Shown here piece after piece: positions 33,474 to 42,314 of a DNA stretch of 64,000 nucleotides; position 1 is the stretch's first letter, and every line of letters starts with the position of its first letter. Both the position numbers and the translations under genes were made by a program. Under the pieces are notes generated by a model. That model made no database searches. It was given only the letters and a program-made list of their open reading frames with translations, and was not told where the DNA came from. The DNA comes from Sanguibacter suarezii NBRC 16159 (GTDB lineage: Bacteria > Actinomycetota > Actinomycetes > Actinomycetales > Cellulomonadaceae), in contig NZ_BCRT01000008.1 in NCBI RefSeq assembly GCF_001552735.1, positions 124,001 through 188,000 of the forward strand, given 5' to 3'.

Positions 33474-34576
33474 CCGCCGCCGACGCCGCAGCCACGCTGC
33501 CCACCCCGTCGCCGGGACCGGCGTGTGCCCCCCGCCCGGGAGACCCGGGAGCCGGTGACCACCGCTGGTTCCTCGGCCTCGTCCTGCCCTGGAATGCCCG
33601 CGCGGTGACCGTGGTCGTCGCCGCGTCCCTCGTGGTCCTCGTCTGCGTCGTAGCCTCCCTGACCCTGGGCAAGCTCGGCATCGCTCTGGGCGACCTGCCG
33701 GCCGTGCTGTCCGGTGACGGCTCCAAGACTCAGCACTGGGTCGTGTTCAGCAACCGCCTGCCCCGGGCGCTGGTCGCCGTCGGCGCCGGTGCGGCCCTGG
33801 GTATCTCCGGTGCCATCTTCCAGTCCGTCACCCGCAACCCGCTGGGCAGCCCGGACATCATCGGTCTCAACGGCGGGGCGGCGGCCGGAGCGGCCGCGGT
33901 CACCCTGGTGTGGCCGGGGGTGCTGCCGGCCCCGGTCGGCGCGCTGCTCGGCGGCGCGATCGCGGTGACCCTCGTGCTGCTCGGCGCGGGCAGCGGCTTC
34001 CATGCCCCGCACCGGATGGTGGTGATCGGCATCGGCGTCGGGGCGATGGCGCTGGCCTTCGTGCAGTTCGCGGTGACCCGCACCCAGCGCGAGCAGGCCC
34101 AGCAGATGGCCGCGTGGCTCAACGGCTCGCTCAGCGCCCGGGGCTGGGACGACGTGTGGACGATCACCGTGGCGGTCCTTGTCTTCGGCGCGGCCGCGCT
34201 GGCCCTGACCCGGGGCCTGCAGCTCGTGGAGATGGGCGACGAGACCGCCCTCGCCCTGGGGGTCGGCGCGCAGCGGGTGCGGCTGGCGGCGGTGGCCGTC
34301 GGCGTCGTGCTCGCCGCCGCGGCGGTCGTGGTGTGCGGACCGATCGCCTTCGTGGCACTCGTCGCCCCGCAGATCGCCCGCCGGATGACCGGCTCCGCGG
34401 GGCCGGGGATGGTCGCCGCCGCGGTGCTCGGCGCCCTCGTCATGATCGTCGCCGACCTCGTGGCCCAGTACCAGCCGTGGTCGGCCACCCTCCCGGTCGG
34501 GGTGCTGACCGCCGGGATCGGCGGGATCTACCTCGCCGCCCTGCTCACCCATGAATGGAGACGGGGAAACCTGTGA
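33470..34576 (+). CDS. FecCD-family siderophore ABC permease (second)
   Basis: 368 aa with a Pro-rich N-terminus of about 30 residues before the first membrane segment. Same family marks as its partner: SNRLPRALVAVGAGAALGIS, FQSVTRNPLGSPDIIGLNGG, GPIAFVALVAPQIARR. GTG start overlapping the previous TGA (GTGA). Confidence 0.92.
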   Translation: MTAADAAATLPTPSPGPACAPRPGDPGAGDHRWFLGLVLPWNARAVTVVVAASLVVLVCVVASLTLGKLGIALGDLPAVLSGDGSKTQHWVVFSNRLPRALVAVGAGAALGISGAIFQSVTRNPLGSPDIIGLNGGAAAGAAAVTLVWPGVLPAPVGALLGGAIAVTLVLLGAGSGFHAPHRMVVIGIGVGAMALAFVQFAVTRTQREQAQQMAAWLNGSLSARGWDDVWTITVAVLVFGAAALALTRGLQLVEMGDETALALGVGAQRVRLAAVAVGVVLAAAAVVVCGPIAFVALVAPQIARRMTGSAGPGMVAAAVLGALVMIVADLVAQYQPWSATLPVGVLTAGIGGIYLAALLTHEWRRGNL

Positions 34577-35430
34577 CCGCATCCCTCACCCCGCCCGACG
34601 CCGTGCCACCGGCCGGGCAGGACGCCTCACCCGGGCCGGTACCTCCGGTCCGGGCCCGCGGCCTGCGGCTGGCCTACGACCAGCGGGTCGTCGTCGACGG
34701 CCTCGACGTGGACATCCCGGCGGGGTCGTTCACCGTCATCGTCGGTCCCAACGGCTGCGGCAAGTCGACCCTGCTGCGTGCGCTGGGTCGGACGCTGACC
34801 CCTAAGGCCGGCACGGTCGAGCTCTACGGCCGGGCGATCACGGCGATGCACAACAAGGAGGTCGCCCGGCGGCTGGCGCTGCTGCCGCAGTCGCCGATCG
34901 CCCCCGAGGCGATCACCGTGCGCGACCTCGTGGGCCGGGGGCGCTACCCGTACCAGACGCTGCTGCGCCAGTGGTCGGCCAGCGACGGCGCGGCTGTGCG
35001 CGAGGCGATGGAGGCGACCGGGACCACGGACCTGGCCGACCGACGCGTCGCCGAGCTCTCCGGCGGGCAGCGGCAGCGGGTGTGGATCGCGATGGTGCTG
35101 GCCCAGGACACCGACCTACTGCTGCTCGACGAGCCGACGACCTTCCTCGACATCGCCCACCAGGTCGACGTCCTCGAGCTGTGCGCCCGCTTGCACGAGG
35201 CCGGCCGGACCCTCGTCGCGGTGCTGCACGACCTCAACTTCGCCGCCCGCTACGCGACCCACATGATCGCCATGCGCGACGGTGCGATCGTGGAGAGCGG
35301 GACCCCGCACGAGGTGATGACGGCCGAGAACGTCGAGGAGATCTTCGGCCTGCGCTGCCGCATCATCAACGACCCGGAGACCGGGACCCCGCTGGTGGTC
35401 CCGCGGGCCGGGAGCGTGGCGCGGCGCTGA
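34573..35430 (+). CDS. FecE/FepC-type siderophore ABC ATPase
   Basis: 285 aa. Walker A GPNGCGKST at 58-66, signature LSGGQRQRVWIA, Walker B LLLLDEPTTFLDI, switch His in VAVLHDLNFAARYA. Energises uptake through the FecCD pair. The GTG at 34573 overlaps the previous stop by 4 bases, as at the permease junction; an ATG at 34555 would add six residues. Ends convergently with the GNAT gene, with a short hairpin between. Confidence 0.92.
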   Translation: MTASLTPPDAVPPAGQDASPGPVPPVRARGLRLAYDQRVVVDGLDVDIPAGSFTVIVGPNGCGKSTLLRALGRTLTPKAGTVELYGRAITAMHNKEVARRLALLPQSPIAPEAITVRDLVGRGRYPYQTLLRQWSASDGAAVREAMEATGTTDLADRRVAELSGGQRQRVWIAMVLAQDTDLLLLDEPTTFLDIAHQVDVLELCARLHEAGRTLVAVLHDLNFAARYATHMIAMRDGAIVESGTPHEVMTAENVEEIFGLRCRIINDPETGTPLVVPRAGSVARR

Positions 35431-35446
35431 TCAGCCGCTGCTGACG

Positions 35447-35470
35447 GGCGCGCCTGCGGCGCTGCGCGCC
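35447..35470. terminator. Short hairpin between convergent genes
   Basis: Stem ggcgcgc/gcgcgcc of 7 bp with a 10-nt loop, 16 bases after the ATPase stop and 15 before the GNAT stop. Confidence 0.4.
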
Positions 35471-35485
35471 ACCGTGAGCCGCAGG

Positions 35486-35944
35486 TCAGGGGCGAGCTGC
35501 GGCGTCGGGCAGGCGGCGCATGGGGACGTGGGGGATGTCGTCCTCGAGGAAGTCCGCGCCCTCGCGGACGAAGCCGAAGCGCTCGTACCAGCCCTCCAGG
35601 TGCGACTGCGCGTCCAGCACGATGCTCACCGGACCGCACAGCTCGACGGCCGCAGCCATCATGGCCGACGCCGTCCCGCCCCGGCGGGCCTCCGTCGCGG
35701 CGCAGACCCGGCCGATGCGGCGGCCGCCGTCCGCGGTGTCCAGGATGCGGGAGGTGGCCAGCACCTGCCCGGCGTCGTCGGCGGCCCACACCAGCAGAGC
35801 GCCGGGGGCGGTGTCCGCACCGTCCAGATCGGGGTAAGGGCAGTTCTGCTCGACGACAAAGACGTCGACCCGGAGCTTGAGGATGGCGTAGAGCGTGGCG
35901 GGGGAGACGTCGGACAGCGGCGCGTGATGGATCGTGGGAGGCAC
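35486..35944 (-). CDS. GNAT acetyltransferase (ElaA family)
   Basis: 152 aa. ElaA-like features: LYAILKLRVDVFVVEQNCPYPDLDGAD at the N-terminus, then RIGRVCAATEARRGGTASAMM as the acetyl-CoA pyrophosphate loop, and GWYERFGFVREGADFLEDDIPHVPM at the end. Acceptor unknown. The GTG start is 6 bases downstream of TACAGT on the minus strand, which suggests a leaderless transcript. Confidence 0.85.
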   Translation of the reverse strand: MPPTIHHAPLSDVSPATLYAILKLRVDVFVVEQNCPYPDLDGADTAPGALLVWAADDAGQVLATSRILDTADGGRRIGRVCAATEARRGGTASAMMAAAVELCGPVSIVLDAQSHLEGWYERFGFVREGADFLEDDIPHVPMRRLPDAAARP

Positions 35945-36007
35945 CGGACCACTGTACGGTCGCCGGCCGATCGTGATGGTCGCCCGACCACGCCGGCCCA
36001 GAACGTG

Positions 36008-36051
36008 CCGCAGCCGGGCCAGTCGTCCGTGGACGACCGACCCGGCTGCGG
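36008..36051. terminator. Terminator after the aldo/keto reductase gene
   Basis: Outer stem ccgcagccggg/cccggctgcgg (11 bp) and inner stem gtcgtcc/ggacgac (7 bp, GT loop) form a two-tier hairpin between the reductase stop (36088) and the GNAT start, both minus strand. Confidence 0.65.
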
Positions 36052-36087
36052 GAACGCGGGTGGCCGCGGTGCTACGGAGTCGGCGGC

Positions 36088-36969
36088 TCAGGCCTCGGGG
36101 ATGGGCATGCCGTAGTTCTCCAGCGTGATGCCTGACGGCTCGGGACCGCCGCGCACCCCGGTGTCCAGGGCGTCGATGGCCGCGAGCTGGCTCGGGGTGA
36201 GCTCGATGTCGACGACGTCGAAGTTCTCGGCGATGCGCGCGGCCTTGACGGACTTGGGGATGACCGAGCGGCCCTGCTGCAGGTGCCAGGCCAGCATGAC
36301 CTGGGCGACGGTCTTGCCGTGGGCGGAGGCGATCTCGGTCAGCGTCGGGTCGTCGAAGGTGCTGCGTGCGGCGCCGCCGTAGGAGGTGATGCCGCCGAGC
36401 GGGGACCAGGCCTGGGTGAGGATGCCGTGCTGGGCGTGCAGACGCTGCAGCTCGGGCTGCTGGAAGTACGGGTGGACCTCGATCTGGTTGACGGCGGGCA
36501 CCACCGTCGTCTCCTCGAGCAGTCGGGTGAGGTCGTCGACCATGAAGTTGCTGACGCCGATCGCGCGGACCTTGCCGTCGGCGAGCAGCTGCTCGAGCGC
36601 GCGGTAGGCGTCCAGGGTCAGGTCGAAGCGGGACGGCAGCGGCTGGTGCAGGATGAACAGGTCGATCTGCTCGACGCCGAGCTTGGCCGCGGACTTGTCG
36701 AAGGCGTGCAGCGTGGAGTCGTAGCCGTAGTCGCTGATCCACACCTTGCTCTCGATGAAGACCTCCTCGCGGGCGACGCCCGACGCGGCGATCCCGTCAC
36801 CGACCTGGCGCTCGTTGCCGTAGGCCGCGGCCGTGTCGACGTGGCGGTAGCCCACGCGCAGGGCCTCGGCGACGGCAGCGCTGGTCTCCTGCGGCGCGGT
36901 CTGGAAGACCCCGAGACCCAGTGCTGGCATGTGGACAGTGTTGTTGAGGGTGATGGTGTTCGTGGTCAT
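36088..36969 (-). CDS. Aldo/keto reductase (2,5-diketogluconate reductase type)
   Basis: 293 aa. AKR tetrad D45, Y50 (VDTAAAYGNE), K75 (ESKVWISD) and H108 (LFILHQP), plus the NADPH loop IPKSVKAARIAENFDV. Small AKRs of this type reduce aldehydes and keto sugars such as 2,5-diketo-D-gluconate. It diverges from the XRE regulator, and a second AKR with long identical stretches (for example WISDYGYDSTLHAF, ALGVEQID-like) lies beyond it, so both may be under that regulator. Confidence 0.9.
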   Translation of the reverse strand: MTTNTITLNNTVHMPALGLGVFQTAPQETSAAVAEALRVGYRHVDTAAAYGNERQVGDGIAASGVAREEVFIESKVWISDYGYDSTLHAFDKSAAKLGVEQIDLFILHQPLPSRFDLTLDAYRALEQLLADGKVRAIGVSNFMVDDLTRLLEETTVVPAVNQIEVHPYFQQPELQRLHAQHGILTQAWSPLGGITSYGGAARSTFDDPTLTEIASAHGKTVAQVMLAWHLQQGRSVIPKSVKAARIAENFDVVDIELTPSQLAAIDALDTGVRGGPEPSGITLENYGMPIPEA

Positions 36970-37013
36970 GCCTCGACGATATGAGCGGGACCGGTGCAGG
37001 TGAGAGTCCCTGC

Positions 37014-37042
37014 TGGTATCACCCAGACCCAGGGAGATACCA
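37014..37042. promoter_or_regulatory. Candidate operator of the XRE/MmyB regulator
   Basis: TGGTATC at 37014-37020 and GATACCA at 37036-37042 form a 7-bp inverted repeat with a 15-bp spacer in the divergent region. Likely autoregulatory site controlling both the AKR and the regulator. Confidence 0.5.
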
Positions 37043-37087
37043 CCAGTGACTGCCACGCCGTACCCGTCGGGGCTAGCGTCAGATGCT

Positions 37088-38011
37088 ATGGACCTTCGTG
37101 ACGACATCCAGCAGTTCCTCACCGGTATGCGCGCACGGCTCACCCCCGAGCAGGCCGGCGTCGCGCTGTTCGGCGGCGAGCGCAGGGTCCCCGGGCTGCG
37201 CCACGAGGAGGTCGCCCAGCTGGCCGGGGTGAGCACCGCGTACTACACACGGATGGAACGCGGCGACCTGCGCGGAGTCTCCGAGAGCGTCCTGCGCGCT
37301 CTCGCCCGGGCGCTGCACATGGACGACGCCGAGACGCAGCACCTCTTCGACCTCGCCCGGGCCTCCTCGGCCGGGCGGACGGCGACGTCGCGCACCCGCG
37401 GGCGCCCCCTGCTCCCGGCCCGCGCCGCCCAGCTGCTCGACACCATGTCCGACGTACCCGCGATCGCCCTCGGGCGCCTGGGCGACCCGCTCGGGTCCAA
37501 CGCCCTCGGCCGGGCCCTGTTCCCGGACCTCTTCCCCGAGGGCGCGCCGCCGCTCAACCACACCCGGTACCTCTTCCTCGACGACCGCTCGCGCGAGTTC
37601 TACGTCGACTGGGAGCGCAGCGCGCGGGAGGTCGTCTCCGGGCTGCGGCTGCTCGCCGGGCACGACCCTGCCGACCGCGCCCTCACCGCGCTCGTCGGCG
37701 AGCTCGCCACCCACAGCCCGGAGTTCCGCGCCTGGTGGGCCGGTCACACCGTGCGCATCCACGCCACCGGGGACAAGACCCTGCGCCACCCGGTCGTGGG
37801 CGAGCTGACCGTCGGCTACGACAGCCTGAGCTTCGCCTCGGCCCCCCAGGTGCAGCTCGTGACGTACCTGCCCCAGCCCGGCACACCGTCGGCCGACGCC
37901 CTCGACCTGCTGCGGACCTGGGTCGCGACCCAGGCGTCGTCCGGCGCAGGGACGCAGGCCTCGGGAACCGGGCCCCCGCCGAGCGGGCCGGGACTGCCTC
38001 AGGTGTACTGA
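37088..38011 (+). CDS. XRE-family regulator with MmyB-like ligand-binding domain
   Basis: 307 aa. N-terminal lambda-repressor-like HTH (LRHEEVAQLAGVSTAYYTRMERGDLRGVSESVLRALARAL, about 35-80), then the MmyB-type PAS-like sensor (VPAIALGRLGDPLGSNALGRALFPDLF, NHTRYLFLDDRSREFYVDWE, PEFRAWWAGHTVRIHATGDKTLRHPVVGEL). Such regulators usually repress a neighbouring oxidoreductase. The ATG at 37088 matches the family start; TAGCGT lies 8 bases before it, which suggests a leaderless mRNA. A GTG at 37046 is an alternative. The second AKR gene follows 41 bases after the stop. Confidence 0.87.
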   Translation: MDLRDDIQQFLTGMRARLTPEQAGVALFGGERRVPGLRHEEVAQLAGVSTAYYTRMERGDLRGVSESVLRALARALHMDDAETQHLFDLARASSAGRTATSRTRGRPLLPARAAQLLDTMSDVPAIALGRLGDPLGSNALGRALFPDLFPEGAPPLNHTRYLFLDDRSREFYVDWERSAREVVSGLRLLAGHDPADRALTALVGELATHSPEFRAWWAGHTVRIHATGDKTLRHPVVGELTVGYDSLSFASAPQVQLVTYLPQPGTPSADALDLLRTWVATQASSGAGTQASGTGPPPSGPGLPQVY

Positions 38012-38052
38012 AGACAGCGCCGCTGTCCCGCCGACACCACCAGGAGACCACC

Positions 38053-38943
38053 ATGAGCACCCCGTCGCCCATCCCCGTCACCCTCAACAACGACGTCACG
38101 ATGCCGTCTCTCGGGTTCGGCGTCTTCCAGACCCCGCCCGAGGAGACGGTCGCCTCGGTCCTCGTCGCGCTGGAGGCCGGGTACCGGCTCATCGACACCG
38201 CGGCCGCCTACGGCAACGAGCGCGAAGTGGGTCTGGCGATCGCCGACTCCCAGGTCGACCGCGCGGACGTGTTCATCGAGACCAAGATCTGGATCAGCGA
38301 CTACGGCTACGACTCCACGCTGCACGCCTTCTTGAAGTCGGCGCGGAAGCTGGGGGTCGACCAGATCGACCTGCTCATCCTGCACCAGCCGCTGCCGAGC
38401 GAGTTCAAGCTCACCCTCGATGCCTACCGCGCGCTGGAGACCCTGCTCGCAGACGGGAAGGTCCGCGCCATCGGCGTCAGCAACTTCACGGTCGAGCACC
38501 TGCGCCGCCTCCTGGACGCGACCGCCGTGATCCCCGCGGTCAACCAGATCGAGGTCCACCCGTACTTCCAGCAGCGCGACCTCCAGACCTTCCACACCGA
38601 GCAGGGCATCCACACCCAGGCCTGGTCCCCGATCGGTGGCATCACCTCCTACCGCGAGAACGGGGCACGGACCTTCGACGACCCCACGATCCTGGCGATC
38701 GCCGAGTCCTTCGGGAAGAGCGCGGCCCAGGTGATGCTGCGCTGGCACCTGCAGGAGGGCAGGTCCGCGATCCCCAAGTCCACCAAGCCTGCCCGGATCG
38801 CGGAGAACTTCGACGTGGCCGACTTCGTCCTCTCCGAGGACCAGCTGGCCGCGATCGACGGCCTCGACGAGCGCGTGCGCCGCGGGCCGGATCCGGCGGA
38901 CATCACGCTTGAGAACTTCGGCATGAAGATCCCGGAGGCCTGA
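38053..38943 (+). CDS. Aldo/keto reductase, paralogue of the 36088-36969 gene
   Basis: 296 aa. Same AKR tetrad (VDTAAAYGNE-type IDTAAAYGNE, ETKIWISD, LLILHQP) and C-terminus ITLENFGMKIPEA, nearly the same as ITLENYGMPIPEA in the paralogue. NADPH loop IPKSTKPARIAENFDV. RBS AGGAGA at 38042-38047. Probably NADPH-dependent reduction of aldehydes or keto-sugars; the pair around a regulator looks like a local duplication. Confidence 0.9.
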   Translation: MSTPSPIPVTLNNDVTMPSLGFGVFQTPPEETVASVLVALEAGYRLIDTAAAYGNEREVGLAIADSQVDRADVFIETKIWISDYGYDSTLHAFLKSARKLGVDQIDLLILHQPLPSEFKLTLDAYRALETLLADGKVRAIGVSNFTVEHLRRLLDATAVIPAVNQIEVHPYFQQRDLQTFHTEQGIHTQAWSPIGGITSYRENGARTFDDPTILAIAESFGKSAAQVMLRWHLQEGRSAIPKSTKPARIAENFDVADFVLSEDQLAAIDGLDERVRRGPDPADITLENFGMKIPEA

Positions 38944-39034
38944 GCTCCTTCGCCGACCGGCGCCGCCGCAGCCGGCGTCCGCCCCGCCACCGGCTCCCGC
39001 CGACTCAGCCCCCGATCCCCGTGGAGAAACACCC

Positions 39035-39808
39035 ATGACCACCGCACCCCAGCACGTCCTCGTCGTCGGAGCGACCGGCAGCATCGGCCGCCTCGTCGTC
39101 GAGGAGGCCCTCGCACAAGGACACCGCACACGCGCCCTCGTGCGGAGACCCAGTCCCGACCTCGCAGACGGCGCCGACCAGACGATCGGCGACCTGACCA
39201 GGGCTGACGCCCTCGCCGACGCCGTCGACGGGATCACCGCCGTCGTCTTCACCCACGGGTCCCACGGCGGCGCCCAGGAGGCGGAGGCCGTCGACTACGG
39301 CGCTGTCCGCAACGTGCTGGCGGCACTCGGCGACAGGCCTGCGCGGATCGTGCTCATGACGGCGATCGGCGTCACGAAGCACACCCCGGGGCACGACTGG
39401 AAGCGCCGCGGGGAACGCCTCGTCCGGGCCTCGGGCCTGCCCTACACGATCGTGCGTCCGGGATGGTTCGACTACAACGCGACCGACGAGCTGGCGCTGG
39501 TCATGCTGCAGGGCGACCGCCGCTGGGCGAGCGATCCGAGCGACGGCGTCATCTCCCGCCGCCAGCTGGCCCAGGTGCTGGTCGCCAGCCTCACCTCCGC
39601 GGCCGCCACCCGCAAGACCTTCGAGCTGGTGGCCGAGCGCGGGCCCGCCCCGCAGGACCTGGACCCGCTCTTCGCCGCGCTCCAGGCGGACCCTCCTGGG
39701 ACGCTCGACGGGGTCCTCGACACGGACAACATGCCGTTGGACGACGAACCCGAGCGCGTCCTGCGGGACCTCGTGACGATCGAGGCGGCCGCGTCCGCCG
39801 AGGGGTGA
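39035..39808 (+). CDS. Atypical SDR / NAD(P)H-binding protein
   Basis: 257 aa. N-terminal VLVVGATGSIGRLVVEEALAQGH gives the TGxxGxxG fingerprint of atypical SDRs. VLMTAIGVT and LPYTIVRPGWFDYN are typical later motifs. No YxxxK catalytic pair is obvious, so it may be a sensor or flavin-reductase-like member. RBS GGAGA upstream of ATG at 39035. Follows the AKR gene by 91 bases, probably same stress operon. Confidence 0.82.
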   Translation: MTTAPQHVLVVGATGSIGRLVVEEALAQGHRTRALVRRPSPDLADGADQTIGDLTRADALADAVDGITAVVFTHGSHGGAQEAEAVDYGAVRNVLAALGDRPARIVLMTAIGVTKHTPGHDWKRRGERLVRASGLPYTIVRPGWFDYNATDELALVMLQGDRRWASDPSDGVISRRQLAQVLVASLTSAAATRKTFELVAERGPAPQDLDPLFAALQADPPGTLDGVLDTDNMPLDDEPERVLRDLVTIEAAASAEG

Positions 39809-39875
39809 CCGCGGGGCGCGCCGGCGGCCCGCGCAGGCCTGTCCCCGCGGGAGACGTGCGCGCTAGCATCGCAGG

Positions 39876-40385
39876 ATGTCTGACGTCCCGCTTGTCCTGA
39901 CCAGCATCGACGCATCCGACGTGGCTGGCCTCACGGCCATGATGACCGCGTCCTTCGACGATTCCACGCGCCGCAACACCGGCCGCGAGCGAGGCGGCCC
40001 GCCGGGATACGACACCGAGGAGTTCTTCCGCGAGTGGGCGGTCGGCAAGCCCTACGCCTGGAAGGCGGTCGACGGCGACCAGGTCGTGGGGGCCGTGTTC
40101 GCCTTCCCCGGCGAGGACGGTCACCACTACCTCGGGAGGATCTTCGTCGACCCGGCCGCCCAGCGCCGCGGCTACGGCGGCAGGATCTGGGACCAGGTCT
40201 ACGACCGGTTCCCGGAGGCGCTGTCCTGGACCTTGGACACCCCCGAAGCCGAGGTGAGCAACCACCTCTTCTACGAGGGGCGCTGCGGATTCGTCCTCGT
40301 CGACCAGGTCGAGGCCGACGACGGCCCCAGCCGGATCTACCGCCGGTCCGGGCCGGCGGCGACCGGGGCGGCGGGCGAGGGCTGA
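39876..40385 (+). CDS. GNAT-family N-acetyltransferase
   Basis: 169 aa. Acetyl-CoA motif A: YLGRIFVDPAAQRRGYGGRIWDQV, followed by the C-terminal LFYEGRCGFVLVDQVEADDGPSRIYRR. Acceptor unknown. TAGCAT lies 6 bases before the ATG with no ribosome site, which suggests a leaderless transcript. Confidence 0.85.
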   Translation: MSDVPLVLTSIDASDVAGLTAMMTASFDDSTRRNTGRERGGPPGYDTEEFFREWAVGKPYAWKAVDGDQVVGAVFAFPGEDGHHYLGRIFVDPAAQRRGYGGRIWDQVYDRFPEALSWTLDTPEAEVSNHLFYEGRCGFVLVDQVEADDGPSRIYRRSGPAATGAAGEG

Positions 40386-40486
40386 GGACAGTCACAGCCG
40401 CTCAGGACGATTCCCTCAGACCTGTCACAGGCGCGGCGCGTTCCCTGGACTCATCGCCCCGACCGGGTCGAGGAGGAGGAACGATC

Positions 40487-40870
40487 ATGAGCACTGCCAT
40501 CGCCGAACGCACCCTGTCAGCGACCACCGGATGCACTCCGGGAGGCGCCGAAGCCGGTGGAGCCTGGCTGACCGCGACCATCCGCCCGGTGGGCATGATC
40601 TGCCGCTGCGACGCCGACCGGCTCGCCGCACTGCTCGACGCGCTCGCCAGCGCGTCGTCGGTCGTGGTGCTGGACCTGCAGGTCGCGCGGATCGAGAGCG
40701 CCCGGGTGGCGAACGTCGTCGGGCAGGCGGCGGCGCTGCTCGACGCGCGCGACGGCTGCCTGCTCTGCGTGGGGGCCGACCAGGCGACGCGGTCCTGCCT
40801 GGAGCGCGCCCAGGCGCCGGTCGCCTTCGTCGATCCCGTCGCCGGTTCCGAGCGGCTGCTGGCCGGCTGA
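40487..40870 (+). CDS. STAS-like (anti-sigma factor antagonist-like) protein
   Basis: 127 aa. Weak similarity in shape to STAS domains: TATIRPVGMICRCDADRLAALLDAL, SVVVLDLQVARIESARVANVVGQAAALL, and GCLLCVGADQATRSCLERA. In active antagonists a Ser/Thr sits after the LDL strand; here RIESA carries a Ser, so phospho-control is possible but not shown. Strong RBS AGGAGGAGGA at 40471-40480. Bounded downstream by a strong terminator. Confidence 0.5.
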   Translation: MSTAIAERTLSATTGCTPGGAEAGGAWLTATIRPVGMICRCDADRLAALLDALASASSVVVLDLQVARIESARVANVVGQAAALLDARDGCLLCVGADQATRSCLERAQAPVAFVDPVAGSERLLAG

Positions 40871-40905
40871 CGCCGCGCCGCCGGTGCGCCCTGCGGCCCG
40901 CGACG

Positions 40906-40945
40906 CACGAGGTCCCCCGGCCGAGTACGGCCGGGGGACCTCGTG
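40906..40945. terminator. Bidirectional terminator
   Basis: Perfect 18-bp stem (cacgaggtcccccggccg and complement) with an AGTA tetraloop, between convergent genes ending at 40870 and 40970. Confidence 0.85.
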
Positions 40946-40969
40946 CTGACCTGCGGGCTGAGCGTCAGG

Positions 40970-42133
40970 TCAGAGCGTGATCGCCGGGATGTCGATCGTG
41001 CGACGCTCGGCCGAGGACTGCAGGCCGAGCTCGGCGAGCTGGACCCCGCGGGCGGCCGAGAGCAGACCGAAGCGGTGCTCGCGCCCGGCGACGACGTCGC
41101 GCAGGAACTCTTCCCACTGGGCCTTGAAGCCGTTGTCGAGGTCGGCGTTGGCGGGGACCTCGAGCCACTGCTCGCGGAACGGCTCGGTGACCGGCAGGTC
41201 CGGGTTCCACACCGGCTTGGGGGTGTGGGCGCGCTGCTGGGCGACGCACTTGCGCAGACCGGCGACGGCGGAGCCGTGGGTGCCGTCGATCTGGAACTCG
41301 ACCAGCTCGTCGCGGTAGACGCGCACTGCCCAGGAGGAGTTGATCTGGCCGACCACCTGGTCGCCGCCGGGGGTCTCCAGCTCGAAGATGCCGTAGGCGG
41401 CGTCGTCGGCGGTGGCCTTGTACTCGTCGCCGTTCTCGTCCCAGCGGACCGGGATGTGGGTGACGGTGGTGGCGTTGACGGACTTGACTGTGCCGATGAT
41501 GCCTTCGAGGACGTAGTTCCAGTGGCAGAACATGTCGGTGGTCATGCCGCCGCCGTCCTCCGCGCGGTAGTTCCACGAGGGGCGCTGGGCCTCCTGGACG
41601 TCACCCTCGAAGACCCAGTAGCCGAACTCACCGCGGATGGACAGGATCCGCCCGAAGAAGCCCTCGTCGACGAGGCGGCGCAGCTTGACCAGGCCCGGCA
41701 GGTAGAGCTTGTCGTGCACGACGCCGGCGGTCACGCCGGTCTCCTGGGCGATCTGCGCCAGCTCGATCGCCTCGGCGAGGGTCTCGGCGGTGGGCTTCTC
41801 GGTGAAGATGTGCTTGCCGGCTGCCATGGCCTTCTTCAGCGTCGCGGCGCGCAGGCTGGTCATCGAGGCGTCGAAGACGATGTCCACGCTCGGGTCGTTG
41901 ATCGCGCCGTCCAGGTCGGTCGTCCAGTGCTCGACGCCGTGCAGCTCGGCCAGCTCTTTGATCTTCGCTTCGTTGCGGCCGATGAGGATCGGCTCGACCT
42001 GGACCGTGGTGCCGTCGTCGAGGGTGAATCCGCCTGCGTCGCGGATGGGCAGGATGGAGCGGACGAGGTGCTGGCGGTAGCCCATGCGGCCGGTGATGCC
42101 GTTCATGGCGATGCGCAGGGTGCGGGTGGTCAT
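40970..42133 (-). CDS. Gfo/Idh/MocA family oxidoreductase
   Basis: 387 aa. N-terminal Rossmann domain MNGITGRMGYRQHL (a variant of GxGxxG), DIVFDASMTSLRAATLKKAMAAGKHIFTEKP (the EKP hinge motif) and VVHDKLYLPGLVKLRRLVDEGFFG. C-terminal alpha/beta domain: AEDGGGMTTDMFCHWNYVL with the catalytic His region. NAD(P)-dependent oxidation or reduction of a sugar, such as 3-keto sugar or inositol chemistry. RBS GGAGA 6 nt before the ATG. A GGAAnnCGnTTnCC operator and promoter lie upstream, linking it to the isomerase, SDR/FAD and GH42 genes. Confidence 0.9.
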   Translation of the reverse strand: MTTRTLRIAMNGITGRMGYRQHLVRSILPIRDAGGFTLDDGTTVQVEPILIGRNEAKIKELAELHGVEHWTTDLDGAINDPSVDIVFDASMTSLRAATLKKAMAAGKHIFTEKPTAETLAEAIELAQIAQETGVTAGVVHDKLYLPGLVKLRRLVDEGFFGRILSIRGEFGYWVFEGDVQEAQRPSWNYRAEDGGGMTTDMFCHWNYVLEGIIGTVKSVNATTVTHIPVRWDENGDEYKATADDAAYGIFELETPGGDQVVGQINSSWAVRVYRDELVEFQIDGTHGSAVAGLRKCVAQQRAHTPKPVWNPDLPVTEPFREQWLEVPANADLDNGFKAQWEEFLRDVVAGREHRFGLLSAARGVQLAELGLQSSAERRTIDIPAITL

Positions 42134-42199
42134 CGAAGGTCTCCGTGGGTCGATTCCAGTGCGGCGAGAGCGGGCGCACTCCGGCGACACAACACCTTT

Positions 42200-42213
42200 G
42201 GAATGCGCTTTCC
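42200..42213. promoter_or_regulatory. LacI-type operator 3 (GGAAnnCGnTTnCC)
   Basis: GGAATGCGCTTTCC, immediately downstream of the -10 of the minus-strand oxidoreductase gene. Same family as sites at 27790, 27844 and 52148. Confidence 0.65.
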
Positions 42214-42244
42214 AGAATAGGGAACCGGTGTGGCGGAGTCAAGA
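42214..42244 (-). promoter_or_regulatory. Promoter of the Gfo/Idh/MocA gene
   Basis: TATTCT (42219-42214) with TTGACT (42244-42239) 19 bp upstream on the minus strand; the spacing is long but the elements are clear. Confidence 0.45.
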
Positions 42245-42314
42245 GCGCCGCAGGGCATGACCGGGCGAAAGACCTCTGACGGGCGCCGACGCCGATCTCT
42301 GCCACAGTGGTCCG

